From: CAWAMR01 sp963783095 | GTDB taxonomy: Bacteria > Planctomycetota > Planctomycetia > Gemmatales > Gemmataceae | Length of the DNA stretch: 64,000 nt | Assembly: GCA_963783095.1 (NCBI GenBank) | Contig: CAWAMR010000012.1 | Coordinates: forward strand, 1 to 64,000 | Direction: 5' to 3' | In this document: one piece after another, positions 48,000 to 57,949 of the stretch | Numbering within the stretch: position 1 is the first letter of the stretch | How the letters are laid out: each line of letters begins with the position of its first letter | Notes under the pieces: model-generated | What the model was told of the DNA's origin: nothing | What the model saw: only the letters and a program-made list of their open reading frames with translations | The model's database searches: none | Translations under genes and position numbers: made by a program

Positions 48000-50900
48000 A
48001 TGCGAACTATCCTGCTACCTTCGATGTTTGCGCTCGCAGCCTTGGTTCTTGGACCCCAGCCAAGCCAGGCGCTTGAAGCCCCACCCTGGCTGCCGCGCTA
48101 TCAGTTGGCAGTGAATCTCGATGTTGACGGCCGAAGCCTAACCGCCACGCAACACGTAACCTGGACCAATCGACATGAACAGCCTGCAACCGAACTGGTC
48201 TTCAATGTCCACTCGGCGTTTGCTCCTCCCAATCACGGTTTGAAGTACCTGATGCTCTCCAAGATGCTGGAGATTATGCGCGTGCCGGGGCGTGAGGGAA
48301 TTTACGCGGGCCGACCCTGTCGAATTTTGAAAGTCCATTTATTTCGGCCCAAGGGGAATTCCCTGGAAAAGATAGAGCTGCCCTTTGAATTCCGTCAGGA
48401 TCTCCCGACCGCCCTGGTTGTTCCCCTTCCTCTGGCGATCAAAACGGGCGAAACGGTGAGCGTGGCGATCGATTTTGAGATGGAGCTACCGCAGAAACAA
48501 GGTCGATGGGGTCAATGGAAGGGCGTAACCTATCTTACCAACTGGATTCCGATACTTGCCTATTACGACGAACGAGGCTGGCATCCTACCCCTTTTGTGG
48601 CCTGGCACCAGCCGTGGTTCAATGAGGCGGGAGTTTTCGATGTTCAGGTTCGGCTACCCGCCGATCAGAAGATCGCCTGTACCGGCTCCATCCGCAAACG
48701 GGTCCAGGACGGCGACCAACAAGATGTCTGGATCGGCCCGGTCACTGCCCGGGATTTCTCGTTGGTTTGCTCCTCTCGATTTGAAGAATATGTCGCCGAG
48801 ATGGGAGAATCCGGGGTGAAAGTGAAATGTCTTGCCTTTCCGGAACACGAGTTTTACGGCAAAGCGATTGCCAAGATTTCTCAGCGCACCGTCGAGCAAT
48901 ACACCAAATGGTTCGGTCCCTTACCCTATCCCCAATTGACGCTGGTGGAATCGTATTTCGGGTGGAACGGCAACGAGTGTTCCGATTTGATCATGATTGA
49001 TGAACGTGTCTTCGCCATGCCGCACCTTGCCAAGGGGTATGTCGAGTACCTGGTTTCGCACGAAACGTGCCATCAGTGGTGGTACAACGTGATTGGGACG
49101 GATGGGTACAAGGAAACCTTCATGGATGAGGCGTTTGTCGTCTTCTTTACCCACAAATATCTCGACCAAACACGGGGCAAGAACAATGCGATGATGAAGT
49201 ATCCGGAGGGCTTGGAATGGCTTCCCAACATCAATCGCGAGAATTATCGGTACTCGTCGTTTTACAACACCATCGGCCGCAATGAGCTTGGGCCGGCCCT
49301 TCAGGATATGTCGAAGTATCAGCACGTGGGCAATCTTTTTAGCGCCTGTTACGATCGGGGCGGCAAGATCGTGGGCACGATCCAGGATCGACTCGGCGAA
49401 ACGGCCTTCATGGATTTCTCCCGTCAAATCTATTCGCGCTACTATTTTCGAGTCATTCTGGCCAAGGACTATCAACGCGAACTCGAGGAATATACCGGCA
49501 AGCCTTGGAGCGATTTTTGTGAACGCTGGCTCAAAACCAATGGAATGGTCGATTGGAAGATCGATGGCGTCCGGCTCAAAAAACTCAAGAGCGAGTCGAT
49601 CAAGCCCGTGGGCATCGAGAATGACTTTTTGGCAGCACTTCGACCCGACACCAAAACCCCATACAGGGCCGTTGTGTATCTGAAGCAAACGGGAGATTTC
49701 GACGAACCCACCTGGCTGGGATTCAGTTTCGACGGCGATGAAAACTTTACCTTGAAGATCCCCATCGATCCTTCGGGCGGGACGGTGACACTGGAGGATC
49801 CCGCTACAACGATTGAAACCACTCCGGATCACCGGATCCGGGTCGAGATTCTCTTACCGTCGAAGCCAACGCAAATCGCTGTCGATCCCGATCAGGTTCT
49901 GGCAGATAAAGATCCGGCAAACAATTACTGGATGCCTCGGCTACGAGTTCGCGTCACTCCGTTCTATACGTTTATCGATGAATCCTCGATGACTACGGCT
50001 TACGATCGTTGGAACCTGACCATGGGGCCTTGGCTTTACGGCGCAGCCTACAACGATCCCTGGTTTACCCGGTCCACGGTCGTGGGGGCGCGTGCGGGAG
50101 TCTACCGTACCGAACAGTTCAATGGCGGCGTGTATGTGGGATACCGTCCGGATTTTCGGGACATGGCCGTGGGCGTCGACGGTCAATGGATCAACCCGTT
50201 GTTTCCGAAAACTTCGATAGGCTTCGACGCGGAAAAGGCCCTGTTCAAACTGGACGGCGCGACATCGGATCTCGACAAAGTCATGCTCTATACCCGCTAC
50301 ACTTTCATGCAAACTCCGAGCATGTATGCTGCGCCGATTCACTATGCCGAATTGTTTGCCTCGTGGCAGGAAAATATTTTGCCCTATGCCAGAAACCCCA
50401 TTCTCGGCACCGATCGATTTCAGGAACGAACCAATCTTGGCGTGCATTACCATATCGATTTGCTGACGCCCTACTTTAACCCGGAAGTCGGGTTCAAATT
50501 CGATGCGACTTATGCCGCGGGCGTTCCAATCCTTGGACAGACGGAGTATAGCAACCAGGTAACGGGTCAATTATCCTGGCTCGTGCCCGTGCCGGATGGA
50601 CTTGGTTTCTTCTCGGACACTCGATTCGCTTTTCGCATCTACGGTGCCTATGCCACACCGTCGGATGCCTTGATGTTCTCGCTGGGCGGCAATCAGCTCT
50701 TCCGCGGCTTCGATCTCAAACAAGAACAGGGCAACGCCATGTGGATCGGCAGCGCCGAATGGCGCGTACCGGTCTACCGGCAGATAGAAACCGATGTGTT
50801 GGACCACGTGGTCGGTTTGCGCAACCTCTATCTCGCACCCTTCTACGATGGCGGCAACATGTATGTGTTGGGGCACAGCGAAGGTCCGGTAAATCACGCC

Positions 50901-51033
50901 CTCGGGGTCGGCCTGCGCCGATGTGGCGTGGTTCAGTTTCCTCGAACGAACCATGTTGCGCATGGATATTGCCAAGGCCGTAAACGTCAGTTCGGCAACG
51001 CAATTCTGGTTTGGGATCCAGCAGCCGTTCTAG
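48000..51033 (+). CDS. M1-type zinc aminopeptidase fused to Omp85-like beta barrel, frameshift at C-terminus
   Basis: ATG 48000 gives a signal peptide (MRTILLPSMFALAALVLGPQPSQALE). Residues ~27-600 are an M1 peptidase: YLVSHETCHQWWYN supplies HExxH, and the third ligand Glu lies 19 residues after the second His (TFMDEAF). The GAMEN exopeptidase loop is altered to GWNGNECSDLIMI. From about residue 645 the protein is an outer-membrane barrel: alternating strands, LGGNQLFRGFDL (the Omp85 RGF/lid-lock-like motif), WRVPVYRQI, LAPFYDGGNMY. A frameshift near 50925 is followed by ADVAWFSFLERTMLRMDIAKAV...FWFGIQQPF, ending in a terminal Phe at TAG 51031-51033. Exported peptidase anchored in the outer membrane is inferred. 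Confidence 0.88.
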
Positions 51034-52322
51034 ACCAACTCGTTGACCAGATTACGATCGTCGAGAATGTACATCGGACGGCCCGAGCCGTTGGGGAAGG
51101 TCATGGCCGGATCGATTCCGATGGCGTTATAGAGGGTCGAAAGGAGGTGCGGCACCTTGTAGGGGCGATCCTTCGGATATTCGCCGCGCGCTGAGCTTGA
51201 ACCGACTGCCTGCCCCATCTTTAGCCCGCCGCCAGCCACCAGCGCCGACATGACCGGCGACCAGTGATCCCGGCCCGCATTGCTCATATTGATTTTCGGA
51301 GTGCGGCCAAACTCACCCCATACCACGGTAACGACATCATCCTCCATGCCGCGCTCGTGCAGATCCTGAATAAGGTTGGCCAGGCCGCGATCCAACTGAG
51401 GAAGCTGCTTCTTCAAGGATTTGAAGTTGCCGCTGTGAGTGTCCCATTCGCCGAAACTCAGTGTGACGCAGCCGACGCCTGCTTCCACTAATCGGCGGGC
51501 AGTCAGAAACTTCTCGATGCCCCGGTAGCGATCGCGAGCTTTTGGCTCCTCATGCTTCAAATCGAGCGCCTTGCGAACCGCACCGGATGCGATCATGTCA
51601 AACGCCCGGCCGGAGAACGCATCCATCCCTTTCATGGTGCTGCCGGTGTCGATTTCGCGACGAATGCTGTCGAAGTGGCCAAGCAGATCTTTGCGGTCGT
51701 CCATACGATCGACGGTGAATCCATCGCGCAATCTCAGGTTATCCAGGCCGGTGCCGTCTGGAGTAAAGGCACGATGTGCCACGCCCAAATAGCCGGGTTC
51801 GTTGCCTCTGCTCATACCGCGCAGACTCACGAAAGCAGGAATATCGCTGCTGTCTCCTCGCAACTTGGACATGACCGACCCGAAGGAGGGATGCTTCATG
51901 GTACGATTGGTGCTTTCGCTGTAGCCCGTCATCACCAGGCTATCGCTGTGCTCATCGACCGAGATCAACGAGCGGACGACGGCCAGTTTGTCCCACATCT
52001 TGGCCTGCATCGGGAAGTGTTCGCTGATCTGAACACCCGGCACGTTGGTCTGGATCGGCTTGAACTCGCCGCGAAATTCAGCGGGGGCCTGAGGCTTCAG
52101 GTCGTACATGTCCATGTGCGATGGACCGCCGGGCAGGTAGATCATGATCGCCGACTTCATTCGCGTCGGCTTGGCAGTGCCTTCACTCTGTTGTTTGGCC
52201 GCGGCTTGAGCACGCAACATGTCGGCCAGAGTCAGCCCAGCACCGAATGAGCCGAGTTTCAGAAAATTGCGGCGTGAGACGCCGTCACAGAATCGTTGTG
52301 GTTTTCCGAGGAGTGTGAACAT
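51030..52322 (-). CDS. DUF1501 protein (intact)
   Basis: MFTLLGKPQRFCDGVSRRNFLKLGSFGAGLTLADML carries a twin-arginine leader (SRRNFL). It shows KSAIMIYLPGGPSHMDMYDLKP, VQISEHFPMQAKMWDKLAVVRS, DSLVMTGYSESTN, LTARRLVEAGVGCVTLSFGEWDTH and VTVVWGEFGRTPKINMSNAGRDHW. Its stop overlaps that of the convergent M1-barrel gene in the tetranucleotide CTAG (51030-51033). Start ATG 52322 is preferred over upstream in-frame codons because the leader begins here. Confidence 0.92.
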   Translation of the reverse strand: MFTLLGKPQRFCDGVSRRNFLKLGSFGAGLTLADMLRAQAAAKQQSEGTAKPTRMKSAIMIYLPGGPSHMDMYDLKPQAPAEFRGEFKPIQTNVPGVQISEHFPMQAKMWDKLAVVRSLISVDEHSDSLVMTGYSESTNRTMKHPSFGSVMSKLRGDSSDIPAFVSLRGMSRGNEPGYLGVAHRAFTPDGTGLDNLRLRDGFTVDRMDDRKDLLGHFDSIRREIDTGSTMKGMDAFSGRAFDMIASGAVRKALDLKHEEPKARDRYRGIEKFLTARRLVEAGVGCVTLSFGEWDTHSGNFKSLKKQLPQLDRGLANLIQDLHERGMEDDVVTVVWGEFGRTPKINMSNAGRDHWSPVMSALVAGGGLKMGQAVGSSSARGEYPKDRPYKVPHLLSTLYNAIGIDPAMTFPNGSGRPMYILDDRNLVNELV

Positions 52323-52651
52323 GATCGAAACCTTCCGGAGGGATGATTGGGTGGGAAGCTCGAGCAGATGCCTATTCAACGCATCATAAATCGAAGGCCA
52401 AGATGAAGCAATCAGAAAAAGTGAGAATTCGGTTAAAGTTCGATTACCGGAAGAACCGCCTCCAATTCAGACCGTTCATCAGCGAATCTCGTAGGGCGGG
52501 TCGAGGCTTTGCAAGGCCCGCCGCCTCTTGTAGGGCGGGTCGAGGCATTGCAAGGCCCGCCGCCTCTTGTAGGGCAGGTCGAGGCTTTGCAAGGCCCGCC
52601 AGAGCTTCACGGCGGGCCTCGCAAAGCCTCGACCCGCCCTACACTCCCAGT
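52323..52651. other. intergenic region with tandem and inverted 39-bp repeats
   Basis: About 330 bp separate the DUF1501 start and the end of hemG. The only structure is the repeat listed next; an ORF spanning it is repeat-generated. Confidence 0.4.
52490..52642. repeat. 39-bp tandem repeat (x3) plus inverted copy
   Basis: GTAGGGCGGGTCGAGGCTTTGC-type units begin at about 52491, 52530 and 52569 (period 39), each followed by AAGGCCCGCCGCCTCTT. An inverted copy at 52611-52642 (GGCGGGCCTCGCAAAGCCTC) closes the structure so that the third unit can pair with it. Small differences (CATTG, CAGGTCG) separate the copies. Confidence 0.85.
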
Positions 52652-54062
52652 TTATCTTGCAACAGGCTCCAAGTATTCTGCGACCCGCTCTGCGACGAGT
52701 TCGGCCTGTTCCGTGCAGTCATTGATGGCGACTCCGCGATAGGCATTGCCCGCGACGAATAAACCCGGATGCAGGCGCAGCTGATCTTCGATCTTTGCCA
52801 CGCGATCGAGATGGCCGAGCGTATATTGCGGAATGGCATTGGGCCAGCGAACGATGTGGCGAAACACCGGCTCGCCGCTCACTTTCATGGCAATCTGCAA
52901 TTCCTTGAGCACCGCGCGCGCCAGTTCATCATCGGTCCAATTCAAGACGTCGCGTCGATGCCAGCCTCCGCACAGGGCACGCCACAATACCAGCCCGGAC
53001 GGGGCACGATCGGGAAAAATCGAGGAGCACCATTGCACGCCGAGCACATCGCCCTTCGTGGCCTGGGGTGCGATGTACCCGAAGCCGGCGAGATTGCCGG
53101 GACAATCCGACACGCGAAATCCCAGGCCCACGACGGCGATCGCATTATAGGGTATTGTGCCGATGATCTGGGCCAACAAAGAGTCGAGATCGGCGACGAT
53201 GGTTGCCTGTTCGTGGGCCGGGCAAGCAAGAATCACCGCATCGGCGCGCCAATGATCCGATCCATCCCCGCGAACGATCCATTGAGGCTTGACGGGATCA
53301 CTGTTCGGATCGCGCCCGATAGAACCAATCCCGACATCCTTGATGATTTGAGCGCCTGACCCATCCGTGAGTCGATCGATGAGAAGTTGCAAGCCTTCGC
53401 GGAACGACCACATTCGAGGAGGTTGGGGGATCTCGCCGCGCTCGGCGGCCTCGCGTTTGCGTTGGCGGGCCGATTGGGTAAAGCCGCGCATGACGCTGCC
53501 ATATTGTTTTTCAAACAAGGCAACGCGGGGAAATGCTGCCGGCAAACTCAGAAGGTTCGGATCACCGGCGTGAATTCCCGTGACCAGGGCATCGGCGAAA
53601 ACTTCGGCAACTTCTCGACCCGCTCGTCGCTGAGCGAATTGCGCGATCGATTCGTCGCCGCTAAGATTCTGCGGACGGCGGCGATAGCGCTCCAGAAGAA
53701 GATTGATTTTCCCTCGGACGGAAAGCAGATTGGATGTCAGAAACGACCAAAAGGAATTGGGTAGCGCCTGGAGTTTCCCTTTCCAAAACAGATAGCGATT
53801 CTTCCGCGATTCTTCGCTGGCTGCCAGCAGTTGACCGGATAAACCAAGATCGTGACAGAGTTTCAGAGTGCTGGGTTTGGTATCGAGGAAGCCATTTGGC
53901 CCGCATTCAACGCGAAAACCGTCGCGAAATTCGGTTCGGATATTTCCACCGACACGAGAAGCTTTTTCGAGAATGGTTATCTGCGCCAGGTACGGACTGT
54001 CGTAATCGATAGGCGAGCGACAGTCCGCTTACGCCGGCACCGATGATAATGACATGCGGCAT
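52652..54062 (-). CDS. hemG: Protoporphyrinogen oxidase (HemY/HemG-type, flavoprotein), one frameshift
   Basis: MPHVIIIGAGVSGLSLAYRLRQ is the FAD-binding GxGxxG fold. After a single frameshift near 53985 it continues ITILEKASRVGGNIRTEFRDGFRVECGPNGFLDTKPS, the protoporphyrinogen/amine-oxidase FAD motif. It then runs through LFEKQYGSVMRGF and the C-terminal FAD-binding GLFVAGNAYRGVAINDCTEQAELVAERV. ~470 residues, as in the HemY-type family (TIGR00562; also named hemY). It oxidises protoporphyrinogen or coproporphyrinogen with oxygen in haem synthesis. The reading frame was followed codon by codon from 53985 to 52652 with no stop. Confidence 0.92.
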
Positions 54063-54367
54063 GAAGGATGGTTTACGGAGTAGAAAAAGATTCGCAATGA
54101 GCGGGCTTTGTGCGCGTTCTCCGAAGGGTAAACTGATGACCCATTCCCGAGGCCGCCCATGCGACGAGATGCACCATCGTCTGATCCGGCTACAGGTTGT
54201 CCGCTTATCGAATGAATCCACAAGGCGCCGCCAACAACGAACCCAAACAGAGACTGGTAGATCAAGCGTGAATGGAGCCATAAACAACCGCACTTCGCTA
54301 TTACCTGTCTAATTATAGTGATGTTTTGTCTAAGTGCAAGGCCGTTTATGTAAAATTTTGTCGAGTT
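54063..54367. other. intergenic region, no supported gene
   Basis: A ~305-bp spacer separates the kinase end and the hemG start. Short in-frame extensions of hemG exist but have no matching features. No repeat or hairpin is apparent. Confidence 0.4.
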
Positions 54368-57340
54368 CTACGGTGTCTTCTCTTTGGTTGCTCCCTTTTC
54401 GGTCCCGATCAGCGCCTCTGCCTCGCGGCGGAGCACGTGGGCGATCCACTTGTCGAGGTTATCCGCGGCTTTCGCGCTCCAGTCGCTGGACGAAACGGCA
54501 ACTGCCAGAGCCTGCCGGGCCTGGGCCTTCTGGCCGGATCGAAAGAGCGCCATGGCCAGCACCGGGCGTGCAACCGGCATCCATATGCCGTGCGCGCCGG
54601 CTTTCTGGAAGCTGTCGACGGCACTGGCGAACCGACCGCGCCGATACTCGGCCAACCCCTTGGTAGCCAGGAAGTATGGATAGAAGCGATGCTTTGCCCC
54701 GATGATGACGGCGCGGTCGGCCAGCGCCGCCGCCCGTTGCAGATCTTCATCCGGCAAGGGGAGAAGCAAACAGGCACGGGCCGTGCGTTCGGCAACGATC
54801 GGATCGGAAGTGTCTCCAAAGCGTTCGAGCAACGCATGACGGTTGTGGCGATAGGCGTCTTCCTGGCCGAGATATAAACACAACTCCGCATAGCCGTACC
54901 AGGCGTCGTGGTCCGGCGGGTCGTTGTCCAGGCTCTTTTGCCAGATCAGACGAGCCTCTTCTCCACGAGATCTCGCCATAAGGAGTTGGGTGAAATGCTT
55001 CAAGACGGGGCCGAGATTGTGTTCGAGACCGCGGGTTTTCGGGTAGAGATCGATCGCCTTGCGAAATTCGACGATGGCTTCGTCGAAATGGCCTTGGTCC
55101 CACAAGACGGTGCCGAGGTTGTGGTGCGGAAGGACATAATTCGGATCGACATCGATTGCCTTGCGATATACGGCGACGGCCTCGTCGCGTCTACCTTGAT
55201 CGACCAACGCGATGCCGAGGTTCATATGGGCTCCGGAATCGTTGAACCGTAGCGCTGCCGCGGCAGTCAGATAACGCACCGCTTCCGCCGAATGCTGTCT
55301 GAGAAGCGCGAGCCCCAAATGCTCGTTGATCCAAAAATCCTCCGCATGCCAGACCTGCGCCCGCCGCAACAAGGCCACCTCGCTCGCGCCGGCTTGAACA
55401 TCGTGCAGCCGCGTCGCCAACATCGTCAGGCGCTGCACCGGCAAGTGTTGCACATCGGCGGTTTCGGCCAGCTTTTGCAGCGCTGCGCGGCGCTTCTGAG
55501 GATCCTTCTCCGCTGCCGCGTCGCGGACTTTTTTTCGCCAGCCCTCCGGCTCCGCCACGGCGACTACTGCCTGCAACCACACGAGATTCGGCTCGTAGTC
55601 CGGGTGGCTTTCCGCTTGCGAGATCCACTCATCCAATGCGCCCAGGACGGCCTCGCGTACGACGAGCGGACGGTGGGTGAAGCGCTGGGCCGCGTCGGTC
55701 GCATCGCCCTGTCCCGCCGGCATCCCAAATTCCTGAAACGCCTCGCGAAACCGCGCCAGCACGCTCTCAAAGGACTCGATGTCGTATTGGATCAGATGGA
55801 TCGCGTCCAGTGCCATCAGCAATTGGCGGTCTTTCTCGTCTGCATCCAACTCGGCCAACAGTCCTTGAACTCGCTCGGCCAGCGCCGCGTCGGTCGGTCC
55901 ACTTTCGAGCAGCGCCTCGGCTCGGCGCGCCTGCTCCCGCGCCCGCACTGCCAGATCCAACGCCGTTCGTGCCTGCGCCGTCCGCGCCTGCTCGCGCAAC
56001 GTCGTCGCCTGGGTCAGCGCATCGCTCACCCCTCGGTTATTTTCGGCCAGCTTGGCGGCACGCTGGCTTTGCAGCCACAACCAGCTTGCACCGCCGAGCA
56101 GCACCGTCAACAGGACGGACGCCGCCAAGGCCAGCGTCGTTCGCCGCACCTTGCGTTCCTGCGCCGCAGTCGCCTGCGCCTCAATCGCGCGGGCCTGCTC
56201 GGCCGCCCGCGCCAACTCCGCCTGCCGAAGCCGATCTGCCACCGCCTCCTGATACTTCGTCACCTGCTGCGACATTTCTCCCGCATGGCGCAAGCGGTCG
56301 CACGGCTCCGCCGCCAGGCAACGCCTGGCCAGCGCTATCAGTTCCGCATCTGCGCCGCACGATTCCAGCCTGTGGTAGGCATCGTCCAGCTTCGCCGTCC
56401 GCGCCTTGTAAGTAACCTCCGCCCCCTTGCCGACGTAAGGCGGCTTACCTGTGAGGATCTCGCAGAGGATAGCACCCAGGCCGAACACGTCGGCGCGTTC
56501 GTCCACCAGTTCCAAATCGCCGCGCGCTTGCTCCGGGGGCATGTATGCCGGGGTGCCCAGCAATGTGCCCGCTTGCGTGTGCGAGTCAAGCTCCGGCGTG
56601 CCGGCCTCCTGGCTCCGCGCCGTGCGGATGACGCTGACTTCCAGCTCGTGCTCGGTGCTGCGCAGTTCGTTGGTGTTGCCGCCTTCGGACAGCACCTTGG
56701 CCAGGCCCCAATCCATGACCTGGACCTCGCCGAAAGCCCCGACCATGATGTTCGACGGTTTCAGGTCACGGTGAATGACGCCGCGGGCATGGGCATAGGC
56801 CAACGTCTGGCATACCTGCGCGAACACGCCGAGAAAGCGCGGCCGATCGTCCGGCACGTCCCGCCGCGCCGCCAACAGCGCTGCCAGCGTCTGGCCTTTG
56901 ACCAGCTTCATGGTGAAGTACGGCCGGCCGTCGGCGAAAACGCCGAGCTCGTAGACCGGCGTGATGCCCGTATGCTGCAACTGGCCGGCAATCTGCGCTT
57001 CCTCGATGAAGCGCCGCGCAATTCGGTCTTGCCCCGGTGTTCTTCCAGCAAGACCTTGACGGCAAGATCGCGTCCCAGATCCGCATCGTGTCCCTTGAAA
57101 ATGGCACCCATGCCGCCGCGCACGATCTCGCAGATCAACTGGAGACGGGACGGCGAATTGTGCGGCACCTGTTAAACTCAGTGGAGTTGGGGAGATTGAT
57201 AGACGTGACGCTTTCGGTGACCGGCTCGCGCAGGCGAATTTGCGGTACGTTCGATAGCTTCGCGGCCAGCGCTTCCAATATGCTTGGCGGCCGCCGGAAG
57301 GCTGGTCCACCGTTACGTCAACTTGGGATCGATCGTTCAT
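54368..57340 (-). CDS. Ser/Thr protein kinase with coiled linker, TM helix and TPR domain; frameshifts near the N-terminus
   Basis: The intended protein (~990 residues) starts MNDRSQVDVTVDQPSGGRQ. Three or so frame changes in the first ~330 bp are needed to read LEALAAKLSNVPQIRLREP, then IVRGGMGAIFKGHDADLGRDLAVKVLLEEH (GxGxxG-like loop and Lys), then FIEEAQIAGQLQHTG. The catalytic loop is VIHRDLKPSNIM; MDWGLAK and GTPAYMPPEQAR follow. Next come a coiled Ala/Arg-rich stretch, one transmembrane helix (TLALAASVLLTVLLGGASWLWLQ), a second coil, and a C-terminal TPR region (AHMNLGIALVDQGRRDEAVAVYRKAIDVDPNY). Membrane kinase with a periplasmic TPR domain. Confidence 0.88.
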   Translation of the reverse strand: MNDRSQVDVTVDQPSGGRQAYWKRWPRSYRTYRKFACASRSPKASRLSISPTPLSLTGAAQFAVPSPVDLRDRARRHGCHFQGTRCGSGTRSCRQGLAGRTPGQDRIARRFIEEAQIAGQLQHTGITPVYELGVFADGRPYFTMKLVKGQTLAALLAARRDVPDDRPRFLGVFAQVCQTLAYAHARGVIHRDLKPSNIMVGAFGEVQVMDWGLAKVLSEGGNTNELRSTEHELEVSVIRTARSQEAGTPELDSHTQAGTLLGTPAYMPPEQARGDLELVDERADVFGLGAILCEILTGKPPYVGKGAEVTYKARTAKLDDAYHRLESCGADAELIALARRCLAAEPCDRLRHAGEMSQQVTKYQEAVADRLRQAELARAAEQARAIEAQATAAQERKVRRTTLALAASVLLTVLLGGASWLWLQSQRAAKLAENNRGVSDALTQATTLREQARTAQARTALDLAVRAREQARRAEALLESGPTDAALAERVQGLLAELDADEKDRQLLMALDAIHLIQYDIESFESVLARFREAFQEFGMPAGQGDATDAAQRFTHRPLVVREAVLGALDEWISQAESHPDYEPNLVWLQAVVAVAEPEGWRKKVRDAAAEKDPQKRRAALQKLAETADVQHLPVQRLTMLATRLHDVQAGASEVALLRRAQVWHAEDFWINEHLGLALLRQHSAEAVRYLTAAAALRFNDSGAHMNLGIALVDQGRRDEAVAVYRKAIDVDPNYVLPHHNLGTVLWDQGHFDEAIVEFRKAIDLYPKTRGLEHNLGPVLKHFTQLLMARSRGEEARLIWQKSLDNDPPDHDAWYGYAELCLYLGQEDAYRHNRHALLERFGDTSDPIVAERTARACLLLPLPDEDLQRAAALADRAVIIGAKHRFYPYFLATKGLAEYRRGRFASAVDSFQKAGAHGIWMPVARPVLAMALFRSGQKAQARQALAVAVSSSDWSAKAADNLDKWIAHVLRREAEALIGTEKGATKEKTP

Positions 57341-57352
57341 GGCATCTCCATC

Positions 57353-57696
57353 TTACCAAGGGAGCGACTCATCCTCGTCGGATCGTTCCTGGCTGCCATT
57401 CGCCTCGTTGCTGACAGGCGACTCCCCTTCGATCTCCTCATCCTCCTCAGCGTCATCCCAAACCCAACCGCCGTGCTCGTCCCGATAGTTTGGATCGACG
57501 GGGAAAATGTCGAATCCAAATCCTTTGCCATCACAGCCGACGACGGGGCAGCGCAGAATCCAAGAGGCCGGCCGTCAGCGCCGTGTCGCACGCGCCACTC
57601 GATCTGATAGCTATCGCACTCTTGCCCACAGTGCAAGCAGCCCACCAGGGTTGAAATAGCCGGAGGGCGGAACGGGTCGGAGTCAGAGTCAAGCAT
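57353..57696 (-). CDS. Small zinc-ribbon-like acidic protein, one frameshift
   Basis: MLDSDSDPFRPPAISTLVGCLHCGQECDSYQIEWRVRHG has a CxxC pair. After a frameshift near 57555 a second cysteine set, LRCPVVGCDGKGFGFDIF, is read in another frame, then the acidic end WVWDDAEEDEEIEGE...DEDESLPW and TAA at 57353-57355. The full length is ~114 residues. The kinase gene starts 12 bases downstream, so they probably share an operon. The family is not recognised. Confidence 0.65.
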
Positions 57697-57757
57697 GATA
57701 CATCCTCCAAGATGCGAGTGAGCAACTTTATAGTGTCTCATCGTTCGCATTTGCGAT

Positions 57758-57928
57758 GGATGTAACCACATTCTCTGGGGGGTTGTAGCGGCTGAAACGA
57801 TCGTAGCGGCGGCATCCTGCCGCCGAGAGTTTGCATACGGCGGCAGGATGCCGCCGCTACGATCTGTCCAGCCTGGTAGCGGCAATTTCCAGCCACGGCT
57901 ACGACCCCCAGAGAATATGGCTGCACCC
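57758..57928. mobile_element. MITE-like palindromic element, copy 2
   Basis: It has the same borders as the 45951-46102 copy: GGATGTAACCACATTCTCTG at the left and, read inward, GGGTGCAGCCATATTCTCTG at the right. The interior again has the GGCGGCATCCTGCCGCC/GGCGGCAGGATGCCGCC palindrome. This copy is ~171 bp because of an extra TGTAGCGGCTGAAACGATCG near 57785. It is divergent from copy 1 by several substitutions and lies directly beside repeat array 2. Confidence 0.85.
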
Positions 57929-57949
57929 TTTGCGATCATCGATGTACAA

